DNA of 64,000 bases from NCBI GenBank assembly GCA_037576215.1, contig JBANDB010000022.1:186001-250000 (forward strand), written 5' to 3'. The stretch is from Armillaria gallica (Eukaryota > Basidiomycota > Agaricomycetes > Agaricales > Physalacriaceae). Below, piece after piece: positions 1-10,900 of the stretch. A program made the position numbers and the translations under genes. Position 1 is the stretch's first letter. Each line of letters opens with the position of its first letter. The notes under the pieces are model-generated. The model made no database searches and had not been told where the DNA came from. It saw nothing but the letters and a program-made list of their open reading frames with translations.

Positions 1-3000
1 AGGTTGAATGAAGGAAATTACACATCTCAAGATAACACAAGTGTGCAACTGACTGTCTCCCTATTTGATGCTCCTCCAGAGGTAGACAGCAACAATTTGA
101 GTTCTTGAGTTTCAATCAAGCTGTACAGTCGTGTGGTTCAGGTATCTGTGGTGACGTGTTCCGAGTCCTGTGTTTGACGATTCCCTCTTTCTTCCTCTCT
201 ACTATCAGAAAGAATTGGGGAAGTCCAATTGCATTGGGGTTTGTCATACTCTTTTGATTTCAGCTGCCTTGGCATCACTCGGCAAGTTTCAGTTTCCTTA
301 AAGCATTTTGCCTATTTTCATGTTTGCACTTGTTGCTCAAGGACATTGTATTGCATCTCTTGAGATTTTTTACGTGCTATGTCGAATAACCTATTTTTGC
401 TTCAGCATTCTGCTCACTTGAGTTTCTCCCTCTCTGTTGTGTTCCCTCTGCTCAGTTTTTCCCTTATACTCTTCAAATTCATCATTCTTTCTCTTTGCTA
501 TCGTTGTCCGTCAGACTGGCTTGCTGGAGTGAGTTTGCAATGCCTCACCTTCATGAATCCTTCATCTATCATGGCCACTGATCACAATTTCAGCTTCATC
601 TTTTTTGCCCCATTTTCATGGTGACAGCGATGATTGAAAGCTGTATTTCTACAATATCCCCCATGCAGAAAATCTGAGGTTCCACTGCCTCAAATCTATG
701 AATTCTCATTTAGCATCTCCAGAAAGTCACATTCAAACTGTTTTCACTTGCGCTTGGCACTCGCCCTCATTGCCTAGACTGCTAGTAAAGAATCTCACTT
801 TGTTGTCTTCAGTGTGAATAAGATTCCTTCTGGTGCATGTGGCCACGACTGTACCCTTGGGGTCAACGCTTTTTTGGACATGGCTTCTTTCTGTGGATAG
901 GCCTTCCTCATTTCAAGGTAATGATTACTGATAGCAATCCCAATGCAGCCATCGGTGTTAGCGGCGGTCCATTTCTCAAATGCACCTTCCGGAAACTGTC
1001 TCTTGAATGCAAGCTTCTCTTCCAATATGTTATCTGGCACATTTTTGAAAGCTTTGGATCCCAGGCCAGTCAGTCGGACGTGCTGGTGCACAAATATGTC
1101 CCTTCTGCACTGCCATATCAGTCCTTTTAGATGTATTGACTGTGTATTGTTGACCTACAATAGTGTGTCAATGACCGGTGGTAGATCTTTCTTTGCGATT
1201 ATCCCCTGCACCATGAATACCATCTCCTCCAGCTGGTTGTATTCATCTGTTCTGACTATGCTCCAGGTTCTGTTGTTGTTGATACTCATCATTGCGGTCT
1301 TCTTCAGCTACTGTTGATGGCATGTCAGTGTAATTGTAACTCATAATGCCATCTGTTCTACTCACTGTAGTTTTGGCAGTTAGGTTGTATCGCTAAATTT
1401 CTTTGCTCCCGTTAATGTATACCTGTAAAAGCTGACCTGCACTTCGATAGGCACTGCACCATGAGTGTGTCATCCTGTGATCATGATCATCTGTGCTTAC
1501 CTGCATCCTTGGTGTTGTTGTTCTAATACATCGTCGACTGGTTTCAATTTTCAAGGTTTATGCTGGGGATTTCGGTGAACATTGGGATAACATAGAGACC
1601 TGCTTGCTGTCTTTCTGTAATGTCAGCACTCTGAGCACTTTGGAATTCTCGCTGCCTGTATTCTGGTCACACGCTACTACTTTTGGGCCTGTTCTTCTGC
1701 TTTGCAACATCTCATTTTTCATTATCCCCTGTGCTGCTGTTAGTCTGTTCTATGTAGTCTATTTGCTTCTTGTCACCACCTCGGAACTCTCTGATCTCCC
1801 AGTGTTCTTGCCTCGACTGTCACCTTTCTTGGCCTGTTGGTTTCATTACCGCTTTTTGTTGTGCATTTTTGAGGAGTAGTCTGGTCATATTGGTTTACTT
1901 CTAATGACATTTATACTGACATTCGCTGTTCTTGAAGCAATCCTCTTTGTCTTCCGTGACATGATACCACTGTCACAACCATGAGTTCTGTTGAAGGATA
2001 TCCATCCTAGATACCCCATCAGCAAAATGGTCACTTTGTCTTTGTGGTCTTTCAGTACTTTCTAAAGTCGTAAAAGCTTTGAAAGACACAAAATACAATA
2101 TCTTTCCACAAGAAGGAAATGTATTTCACAAGACACATACCTTGTCTTGTCAAAGAGATTGAAACTTTGAAAGACCAGTACATCATCTTTCAGCAATGTC
2201 TTTTATATTTTTTAGTTTTCTTATTGCTCTGGAACATCATGAACAACAAAAGAACATAGAAAGCATAGTGGTAATTGGCATGATCATACTACATGGGCAT
2301 ACAGCAAGCAGGAACATTTAAACAGTAAGTAACACTAGTACAAGAAAGCTTGACTATGTGGGAGAAGGATGTCTGCACTCCGGTGAGAAGGACCTAGTAG
2401 CTAGTCACTGGAGTACAGATCGAATCAGATGGTGTTTGAATCCAACTCCCGCACCCAAAAAAAAGTATGAGCCTCGAAGGTACCTGCAGTGAGCAACCAT
2501 AATCTCCTGAAATAAGGACTTACCTTTAGACAAATGGCAGGACACTGAAATGGAAGGGCATCAGCACTTGAAAACCAGCCCCCAGGGAGAGTAACGTACC
2601 ATGTGCAAAGCCTGTTTTTGTACTCATCCAGGATCCCTAGATGTGATATGCACCACACCACCTTTGCATCCAGCTTGCTAGAGCATGGTGCCTTCACATG
2701 CTGGGGTTCGGCTTGCTAGTTCGATGCTGAGGTTGTCCTTTGAATGAGGATGGAGGGGGAAAGGAAGAATGCAGAGATCAATTCGGATTGACTTTTGGAT
2801 TCAAAAGTCAACATCATGTGAAATGATGTGATTGGCCTGTGCGCAGGTGCCCTGGTGGAGTTTGAAAGAACTTAGACAAATTTTCACCAATGTTTAGCTT
2901 CAATTACATAGTTTTCATACTCTCAAGTGGCAGTGTGACATAGTAAATAGGTACCCAGAGCACCAGTCATGTTGGAATTGCAACTCGAAATTTGTACCTA

Positions 3001-3284
3001 CTGCTACTATGATGTAATCTTTCAGAACCCAGTTCTGAAACCTGACATCATTGCCAGCACATTCATGCAAGTGCTCGACGTCATAGTATAACATAAGTGT
3101 CAAGCGAACAAAAATCATGCAACCACAGGTATTCAAACCCACAGTCTAACCATAGCAGACACCCACTCAACAGATTCTACCATATGTACTTACAAAATAT
3201 GGTAAGATGTGAAAGACATTCAAGACCTGGCTCCAAAGATCAAGACACCAATCCCAAGACCAAGATGCTGAAAGGAGTCCAAAA
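1..3284. other. Gene-poor stretch with decayed coding DNA
   Basis: I recognise no intact gene here. The + strand is T-rich, and the most coding-like text lies on the minus strand, broken by stops: 795-1312 (listed separately), roughly 1500-1880, and 2425-2735. The last has an open frame that runs into a plausible GTAAGT donor. The stretch ends at the 8-bp target-site duplication of the outer hAT-type element. It may be the remains of a transposon or of an old multi-exon gene; I cannot say which. Confidence 0.4.
795..1312 (-). pseudogene. Coding-like exon relic with one in-frame stop
   Basis: Read on the minus strand, about 170 codons stay in one frame with a single stop, TAG at 1157-1155. 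The part before the stop contains EYNQLEEMVFMVQGIIAKKD. The part after it contains GLGSKAFKNVPDNILEEKL and FEKWTAANTDGCIGIAIS. The amino-acid composition is that of a real protein, unlike the other frames. I do not recognise the family. The stop could mark a pseudogene, or an intron could remove it, although I see no good splice sites around it. The flanking sequence breaks up into many stops, which favours decay. Confidence 0.4.
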
Positions 3285-4524
3285 TAGGGTTCCATAAGAA
3301 ATGTCCAAATTCTAAACATCATATTTAAAACATGGTTTATAACATGTTTGAAACCAGTTTTAAACATGAGGGGTCCAAATGGGTGTGTTTACAATTGTTA
3401 ATAATTATGACGTTTTTGCAGCTTTTACAAGTGTTCTATCCACCTCTAGAGCAAATTTGGTGGACGAACATAGTATTTGTTGGCATTCCAGATGAAATTC
3501 TGACGGTTTCCTTGGTTTTGTCACTAATCCTCGCAAAAGTAATGGATATGTCTATATATATCCAGTCATCTTGGCTAATGTAACAACGTGACCGACTAAT
3601 CGCCAACAGTATGCAATAGTGTTGCCGCGACTCGGCTAGACTCAACTCGGCTAGGCTTATGCCGACTTTGGTAATTGTTCTTAGCCGAGTCGGCTTAAGT
3701 CCATAACCATGATGTCGGCTAAGCTAGACTTCGGCTCAAGTCGACTTGAGCTCAGACTAACGATCTAAAAAGGAAATCACTAGGTTAAAATGCACTTTCC
3801 AAGGGGAGATGCCTTGTGCATCCTTCTAACATCCTTCAGAATCAATACCTGATGATATATAGATGTCCAACTCGCAAATCTGTAAGTACACCTTCAATAT
3901 AGCTATAAACTACAGCCCCTTCACCTTTTTAGGAAATCCAGCGGATTGACCTCGGCATTTGTACGGGCACTGATGCTCAAACTTCGGTTGTTCCGTTTTA
4001 TGATATTAATGAGCATTTTGAATGTCTATTTTCCTTGATATGTGTTGGAAGCTTATTTTACATAGTACAGGGTGTGAGCTTATGTGTCCCAGGGGAGAAT
4101 GAAGGTCAAGAAGATGTTGGCCAAATCAGGCACCTTCATTCGGGCTAAAGCGACTCAAGCACGGCTTTAGCCGGCTCGTTGATGAGCTTGAGCCTAGAAT
4201 GAGTCTGAGCCAATCAAGACTCAGACTCGGCTTATTAAGACTCGGCTTACCGGCTCAAGCGACTTTAAGCCGAGTCGCGGCATCACTAGTATGCAAGCCT
4301 GGATTAAGCCTTACGGTGCTCCTCTGACATTTTACAAGGGTATCGAAGTTGTCTACACGCAAGCATGTTATAAACATCGTTTATATCTCATTTTTAACAG
4401 GTTGATAACATTTCTTACCAAGTTGTTTGAAACATGTTTGAAACCTCTGTTTATAATACCCAAATTAGGAAGGATGTTTATAACAGGTTTTAAACACGGA
4501 CCCATAATATCTTACGGAACCCTA
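3285..4524. mobile_element. Outer non-autonomous hAT-type element, interrupted
   Basis: The left end reads TAGGGTTCCATAAG and the inverted right end reads TAGGGTTCCGTAAG. Both ends are flanked by the same 8-bp direct repeat, GTCCAAAA, at 3277-3284 and 4525-4532. An 8-bp duplication is the hallmark of hAT transposons. The element is interrupted by a second element at 3617-4288; without that insertion and its duplication it is about 560 bp. Next to both ends are AT-rich blocks built from TTTAAAAC and TTATAAC motifs in opposite orientation. It has no transposase frame, so it must have been moved by a related autonomous element. Confidence 0.85.
3617..4288. mobile_element. Inner non-autonomous hAT-type element, nested
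   Basis: The terminal inverted repeats are 21 bp with one mismatch, beginning TAGTGTTGCCGCGACTCGG at the left and TAGTGATGCCGCGACTCGG when the right end is inverted. Both ends are flanked by the perfect 8-bp duplication GTATGCAA at 3609-3616 and 4289-4296. The interior is full of short GGCTTAAG, AGCCGA and TCGGCT motifs in both orientations near the ends, resembling the subterminal transposase-binding repeats of hAT elements. There is no transposase frame. The element is 672 bp and younger than the outer element it sits in. Confidence 0.9.
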
Positions 4525-4532
4525 GTCCAAAA

Positions 4533-4808
4533 AAAGATAAATCTGCCAAAGACAAATTGGCCGTTTTGCTGATGCCGTATGTTTTCTTACTCTTGTTTTA
4601 CCTTCGATCGTCGTTCCTTCTTACCTACTTTATATATCACAACCCCCTGTCCTTACGATCGCCTATATAGCCTGCCCGTAGTTATTCGCACACCTCAGTC
4701 GTTCAACCATCGCTGTGCGCGACTGAGGTGTGTATATACCGTTACGATATCAGTCACTATTACTTACGCTCCTTCATAGCTTTTACTTATATCCTCCTTC
4801 TATTAAGT
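4533..4808. other. Short spacer with no gene seen
   Basis: This is the region between the outer hAT-type element and the F-box pseudogene. It is pyrimidine-rich on the + strand and has only short chance frames. I see no gene, repeat or RNA in it. Confidence 0.5.
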
Positions 4809-5375
4809 TCATCGTCGCTGTCTTTTGTATTGTGAGAATAATCCGACCTGGAAATGCTGGCATGGTAATCCTTTTATTCGGTCGAGTGTACTGCTATGCC
4901 CCGGCCCCCTCTCTTTGTCTTTTCTCTTCTGAGTTTGGGTCATTTGTATCTCATTAATTGGTATATGAAATGCAGATTGGGCATTGTTGCTGGAGCGTTC
5001 CCGAATCCTCTTTCCCACAGGACTCGGACCTGCCGCACCTCGCGACGGCCCACCGCTTAATACCTTGGTCCAGAGCATGGGTGTCTGTGTAGCAATGTCT
5101 CTCTATTCCGTGCACATATGAGTGGCAATCCAAGCTGGATCTGCCAGTGTAGCATCGGCTGCATTCAAAGATGCCAGAAGGACGATTTCACGCATGACAT
5201 CAATGGGTAATTTCCGCATGGGAAATGATAGAGCCTGTCGGTGGCGCTCGGTGGGATCTTGAACACGGCACTGCTCGGAGAGTACTTCCTCACGGGAATC
5301 CTCGTAGTACTCGAGAATCAGAGATAATTGTGCTATAAAACAGTCGCAAAGGACGAACCCTTCGGGGGAGGTTCA
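4809..5375 (-). pseudogene. F-box protein pseudogene
   Basis: On the minus strand one frame reads a coiled-coil-like segment (IAQLSLILEYYEDSREEVL), then an F-box (FPMRKLPIDVMREIVLLASL), then DPAWIATHMCTE. At that point a TAG stop at 5105-5103 stands where this family has Trp before RDIA. The frame continues with RDIATQTPMLWTKV, the usual end of the F-box segment (compare SPSLWASL in the intact gene at 59010), and then degenerates. One G-to-A change (TGG to TAG) would explain the stop. No leucine-rich C-terminus is left. The family is otherwise represented at 59010 and 61433. Confidence 0.7.
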
Positions 5376-5499
5376 TTGAAGGAGCTTAGTCTTCGATCTG
5401 AGCCTAGAGGTTGGTTTTTTTTCAGTTAGATTCAAGGAGCCGAATCGATGGACAATGGTGGTGTGAGATATCACGAGGTGAAGCGGTTTTGGTATATTT

Positions 5500-6582
5500 T
5501 CATAGTCCAGTATCTACACTGATACCGTAGATGCGCCGAATGAATTTGATAATCATCGAATTCACAGTTTCCGGGAACTCATAGAATGGCGCATGGCCGC
5601 CTCCCAGAATCTGCTGATAGTCCAAGTTGTCACCAAAATGTCTCTTCATAAACGCTTCATGCTTATCCTGCTCCATCAACTTGTCCCCAGTGGCCTGGAT
5701 ACAGAGGATCGGCAACTCCTTCGACACAGATAGCAAAGCCGTCTCATCCTGCGTACGCGAGATGGAGAACGTCCTCGCGGCAGTGTTCTTCGCAATTCAA
5801 TCAACCTTCACACCAGAACGGCGATAGATCACAAACTTACCATACTCGCCGCACTGCCTATCCAAGCGCATCTTTCCTCAAATGATACCTTCGCGATATA
5901 ACCGGGGGAGAAGAACGAGCCCATGAGTTCTTGAAGTGCATTCTGGAAACCAGGTAGGTCTGAAGAGGAGAGCGGAGGAAGGATCTTGATAGAATAAGGC
6001 GTGAGGATCTCCGGAAACATGGAGCGCCATGGGATTGCGTTGAACATAATCAGACCTGCTACGGGAAGGGGGGAGGTACCAAACCGAGAAAGGATGTCGG
6101 GTACGATAATGCCGCCTAGAGACCTAAGTTAGGAAGGTCAGAGATGCACAGATAAGGGGGAAGCTCAAAGTACATACCAGCCTACGACTACCGGCTTAGA
6201 GACTCCGAAAGCGGCACATACGGCCTGAAAGTCTTCCGCGTGTCTTGCGGAGACGTAGGCATCCTCTGACTCCGGCTGGTCACTACGGCCATGCCCACGA
6301 GTCTATTAAAATGAATCAGAGGATCTCCAAGAACAGTGACTTGTGGCTCACCTCGTATTTGATCTGGAAGTTTAGATGTTAGAATTCTGAATACATGGAG
6401 GGAAGACACAGTCCTACAATATACAGACTCTCCAGCAACTCCCTATCGCCGAACTGACGAGTCCAGTTCAAGCTCGAAGTGAGGAACCCGTGAACAAAGA
6501 CGACTGATGGTTTTCCTGGTGTGCCGGCAGCATCAGCCCAGATATGCGTGCCGTCTTGAGATGTGATGAATTGACCAGACAT
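5500..6582 (-). CDS. Alpha/beta hydrolase
   Basis: This is an intact five-exon gene: complement(5500..5787, 5841..6123, 6178..6302, 6352..6363, 6418..6582), 290 aa. All four introns are GT-AG and keep phase. The fold is recognisable from VVFVHGFLTS (oxyanion loop, residues 27-36), RGHGRSDQP (residues 61-69), the nucleophile elbow GWSLGG with Ser102, the acid Asp230 in ATGDKL, and His260 in GGGHAPF. It has no signal peptide, so it is probably cytosolic. The length is normal for an AB-hydrolase-1 family member. The substrate cannot be told from sequence; esterase, lactonase and C-C hydrolase activities all share this fold. Exon 2 is only 12 nt (Ile-Lys-Tyr-Glu). Confidence 0.9.
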
Positions 6583-7900
6583 TATACGTGTAGAATTGGC
6601 CCTGGGGCAGGACCGACTTTAAGTGGTCAGTATTACCGCTCATGCCCGATATTCTGCATAAGCATTACGATGCTTCCTGGCGAAACGGCTCTGGATGTGA
6701 GCTCTAGAAAAAAGGAATTGGTTGAACGAAAGTGGTTTCTGTTCTAAATATGAGATACTTCCATCGCGAGAGTCGAAACACACGGACGAGGGGCTGCAAC
6801 TGGTCCGATGAGTGTTCATATCGCTCGATATCTAGTATCTACGAAACAAACGAGCTAGACATAGGCTGTTTCAGTGCATATCACATGGCCGACAAGAACG
6901 AGAGAACGTACAGGGTTGTGGGTCATCCGTATAGTAATGCTTATTGAGTCTGTTGAACAAATTACGATAGTTCGTCATGACTTCCCGTGAATCGCGCCTC
7001 GTGAAAACTTACCTCATCGGATGAACGGACACACGCTTCTTTTTGTATGAACCTATGCCAAAAGCGCTGCGAGAGTCACTGGGAAAGAGAATTACGGATG
7101 AGGAGGACTGTGAATGAACACGTCGACTTCTGCCTAAAATCAGGCGTCAGTAAAAGGAACGTATTTACTGAATGCGATGCACTTGAAAGGCAAGGAGACA
7201 TACAAGCTCATAGATAATCTGAGCGTCGAGCACGACCATTTCTATATGGCGAGATGCCACCGGCACCAAGTGTAGGAATTCAGTCGCTGGTCTGCTGAAT
7301 CATCTAGCGGATCATACGCAGATGGGATATAGTAAACGACTCTTTGTGGCATGATAAACGACTAACTCGAGGTGAGTTCGGTAGATGTCAACTTAGACTT
7401 CGACGGCTGGTAAGAAAAGTCAGACTGATATGAATGAAATTACAACTTACAGAGAAAGCAGTTTACGTGGGAGAGATATTGACTCCTGTATCCAAATCGA
7501 TGACGCATGAATTATGGCAACGTTACATCCGCTTAAGTCAGGCCCAATTCCAATTCCCATTAGAGAAACTTGAAGGATAATTCGGAAGTATCGGCCGTAA
7601 GGAACGCGAATCTGGCGATGCAAAGATAGATGTTACCGTACTTGTTGGCGTGAGGCACCTCTCCGTTAGGCTTTTGCTGGAGTTATCTCCTTTGATCGAG
7701 ACCCAGGAAGTAGTCTCCATACTACCGTCTTCAACCTTCCCGTTTGGTGTAAGGCGTGGTGATTGGATTTGATACAAGACAGTTAGCTGGGTCATGCCTG
7801 CGTTATCAGTAGGTCATTAGCGATTCCATCGTGTAGGTCCCTTGGTGAGCCTGAGGCACAAAGTGATGCACCCAGAACAAAAGCATTGCACATCCCGAAG
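6583..7900. other. Intergenic stretch upstream of the hydrolase
   Basis: This holds the promoter side of the alpha/beta hydrolase and the start of the degenerate region that becomes repeat arm A. There are only short chance frames. A minus-strand frame at 7538-7795 may belong to the outer edge of arm A, but the match to arm B is weak there. I see no gene. Confidence 0.4.
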
Positions 7901-10900
7901 CCCAGGGTGATTTCGGAAGGATCATCTGCCGCTGTACTCATGTTGATATGTTAGGTATATCATAACGTTATTTGTAATGTCAAACCTGAGCGCATTTAGC
8001 GGCGGCAGGCGATGGTACGACTTCCCCAAGTATACCACCCGTAGAAAAGAAGGGGCGGTAGATTTAATATGCGAAGAGAAGGAGTAAATCATTCCATGTA
8101 GCATCTTTTGTTTAACCTCCGTTTCGAGGGCGGTTTCTCGAGACGTTCCGGAACATAGATGAACAAGAAGATGAAGAAACTCGCCTCGCATATGACTGGT
8201 GCCACATGTATCATAAAGAATACATAATTTCCAAGGAAGCCATGCAGCATTTTCTTCAAGGTTCATCTGAGTATCCCTAACACGGAGTATGAGAATCAGT
8301 CGCAGAATATCCGAAGTCCTGTACACGCTCCATGAGGAGGATTTGGGGCATTTTTGATTATTAGAACACATACGAGGGGCAAAAGATGAAATTCAAGCAT
8401 ACGACGAAGGCATCTACAGGGGCAGAGTGCAGGTTCGATAATGCCCTAGAGGCTAGCCCTCGTGATGAGAGGACCGGGATTGGCGTACATTGCCGTCGGG
8501 CTAGAAAGGCTAATCGCTCGGCGCTCAGGGCATATTTTGGACCACTGCCCTGAAAGGTCTGAGTGCGACTAGAATCAAAATCAGGGTTCATGAGAGGAAA
8601 GCTCGACTAAATAATGTAAACCTTGATGGTGGCATTGTAAAGCGGGCCAGGACCGGGGACTGACAGATAATCATAAGCCATCAGTGGGCAGCTGAACAGC
8701 CGATGCAATTGTGGCAGGTTGCCGTGCATCGATATCAACGTCGTTTGCCTTAATGCTGTCGACTGGAGGTCCCGAATCATAATCATGGAGGCGCCGCGGA
8801 CTTCTGTTACATTGATCCGTCCCAATTATCTAGAAGTACAGATAACGTTGTCAGCATGACCCGCAACGCGTCAAAATACGTAAAAGCTTCCCCGATTTCC
8901 CAAGCTTTGTTAATGAGATACCTTCCTATGAGTCGAGTTACGATTTGGGTCAGACAGGAGGACGACACTAGAAGCACGTACATGCCGGACGTTACCACAA
9001 ACCCGTATACTGCGGTGATCAGTAATAAATATTAAATTGCGAGGAATCCTATGACGAAAGCGGTACGGAAAACGAAACATAAATTCTTTTACCTCATGCA
9101 GCAAATAAAGAACAAACATACCGTATATCATACCACCCCGTTCTCTGTGTCAACGAGAAGGAAGAATTCAAGGAAGGATGCGAGTCATGTGAGCGACGGC
9201 CTATTAAATCGTGCCTGACACGAGCCGGTGGTCCGCGATGTCGTAAATAGCGAACTCGGATCTCCTTAAGGGCGACCACCGCCATCTCCACCTCGACATG
9301 ACGTCGGTCCCCCGCCGAAGAGAGAGCGACTTCTAGGGGGTGGAGAACAATGGGACTAGCAAACCATAAGTCTGGGCCATTGAAGGAAGCGCGTCGGTGT
9401 TGGCGTTGAGTGGATATATCAGCCTTGCGTGTACGGGATCGTCATCTTTACTACAAACGCGTCGCTGAAAATGGTATGTTCAAAGAGTTGAAGCCTGAGA
9501 GAAAATTACGCCGCTTATTGCCGCGGGGAAGGGGGGATGGGGATGTGCTCGATGACGCCACGTTCCCAGAAATCCGAATGTTGCCAGCTATTTTTGAAGA
9601 CTAGTGCACTGAGTCATACATACTTTGGGACGTTCAAAATAGAAACACAGGGTTAACGGAAAGGCTGGATGGGGATGGATACATAGCGCGAACCAACTTA
9701 TTCACCGTTGACGATTATTGTGGCGAGGGGGAGATAAGAAAAGGCATTGATGGTGGCATGGCGGGGTCCAGACTCAAGACGCATCACGCACAAAAGCTCC
9801 CGAGCGACGGTACACGTGTGTCGACCGGCGCAAGACATACTCGTTTCCGTATGTGAAGCAGGTGAAGTCTGGTGATCAGCTGAATGTATTTCTTCATCAA
9901 TTTGACGCGCGATTGTCGGAGGAAGATGACTGGAAAACATACCGCTATTTATTACTTTTGATTGCAGGAGCACGAACCATATACTCGGAGCCTTGACGAC
10001 CGAGAAGATCATTGGAGCACCAAATTCCAGGATAAAGAGGTGATACTGTGAAATATATGACGCGGTGTCAATCAAAATTCACCATATGGTTAGGATAACA
10101 TGTTCTCACCGTGTCCCACCGGCCTCCAAATACAGGGTGCGTTCTGAGTCAATCTGCAGCTACGTGAGAGGAAAATACCGGAGACGCGTGTTATGACATT
10201 CCGAGTGATGAGTCTGATGTCCCTGACTTCGCCGGTGATCTCACCCAATATGGCATGTCAGAACAATGCATCTTCCAACATGAGACTCAATGCTTTACTT
10301 CATACCTGGTGTTTGAGTACGGGTATTTCCGTGTCGAGTCCCTTGGATATTATCCAGGAAATTCAAGGGAGGTGATGCATCATGGTTTCCTGAAGAATTT
10401 ATTTCGAGGGTGTTTCGTGGGAGGATTGTTCCTGCAGAAGCACGGAGAGTTCGCGTCAGAAGGGTTGTTAATACAGACGGCGGAATGTGGGTTACCGCGA
10501 CACCGGTAAGCTTTGACCATCAGGGGAAGACGATTGGAAGGCGGTAGCGAACAGCTCTTCCTCAGTATGACTGGCTATTCAAGCCTAAGGCTCAACCAAC
10601 TGATATTTTGGCCAAGAATAATTTAATTCTTCCACAGATAGATGATACGTAGTATTCAAATAACTTCTCACGTACCATCAGAGTCAGACTGCCCTTATAA
10701 GTCAAATTATCTGCGGATGGTCCCTAAAATGGTGCACATGCATCAGTGAGAATTGCTCTAATGGATTGACACCTACCATTGAGAAAGGAAGACTGGATTC
10801 CACCTTTCCTTATGGTCTAGAATACCCTTGACCCCCGGTGGAGCATTCCTACAGATCGAATGTATCCAAGTCAATTAGATGATCGCCGCTCACACATGCG

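Noticed and set aside
7922..8371. 149-codon minus-strand frame inside arm A
   Set aside because: The matching DNA in arm B (about 34900-35050) is shared but does not keep this frame, so it is probably chance within the repeat.
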